From positions 1 through 5,544 of the forward strand of contig CBDVCD010000242.1 in assembly GCA_965372385.1 (NCBI GenBank): a DNA stretch of 5,544 bases, read 5' to 3'. The stretch comes from JASJBU01 sp965372385. GTDB taxonomy: Bacteria > Pseudomonadota > Gammaproteobacteria > Chromatiales > Chromatiaceae. The notes below the pieces were generated by a model. The model was given only the letters and a program-made list of their open reading frames with translations, ran no database searches and was not told the DNA's origin. The translations under genes were made by a program, and so were the position numbers. This document shows, piece by piece, positions 5,540 to 5,544 of this stretch (position 1 is the first letter of the stretch; each line of letters starts with the position of its first letter).

Positions 5540-5544
5540 ATGTT
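5540..5544 (+). CDS. Possible start of a downstream gene (first codon only)
   Basis: An ATG at 5540-5542 lies 63 bp after the dioxygenase stop and two bases from the window end. GAG at 5529-5531 is a weak ribosome-site candidate. Nothing of the product can be read. The 63 bp before it shows no convincing terminator. Confidence 0.2.

Overview
The window fits a gammaproteobacterium, plausibly one with sulfur-based metabolism. The evidence is the style of the chemoreceptor, a PiuC/YbiX-type hydroxylase, a periplasmic-type rhodanese, and palindromic intergenic repeats of a kind common in such genomes. This is an inference from protein style; no rRNA or other marker gene is present. There are six complete genes, and probably two more that the window edges cut off.

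Left part (1-2362): the tail of an upstream gene, then a secreted single-domain rhodanese (36-455), then a transmembrane methyl-accepting chemotaxis protein (491-2362). The last two run in the same direction 35 bp apart and look like one transcription unit, pairing a periplasmic sulfur-transfer domain with a chemoreceptor. The upstream fragment also ends like a rhodanese.

Gap 2363-2653: a weak hairpin after the chemoreceptor gene, then a 172-bp palindromic element with perfect 25-bp terminal inverted repeats and a perfect 8-bp target-site duplication. It is a small non-autonomous transposable element (MITE).

Middle part (2654-4485): three genes whose exact function I cannot assign. A 347-residue protein, probably of the Sfum_1244 family, converges on a 105-residue protein encoded on the minus strand. 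That small gene diverges from a 126-residue protein that looks like a degenerate response-regulator receiver lacking the phospho-acceptor Asp.

Gap 4486-4801: nested repeats. An outer inverted repeat built of CACGAAG units (4490-4773) is interrupted by a second, unrelated 134-bp palindromic element (4529-4662) with its own perfect 8-bp duplication. Removing the insert and one duplication copy leaves an ancestral element of about 142 bp. The right half also holds back-to-back short palindromes, a possible promoter and a partial Fur-box-like sequence.

Right part (4802-5544): a PKHD-type Fe(II)/2-oxoglutarate dioxygenase (PiuC/YbiX family) with a complete facial triad, then 68 bp ending in a possible start codon of the next gene.

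The most notable features are the two precisely delimited mobile elements, one nested in another repeat; the rhodanese-chemoreceptor pair; and the pseudo-receiver in a cluster of uncharacterised genes. I found no RNA genes, CRISPR arrays, defence systems or full insertion sequences.
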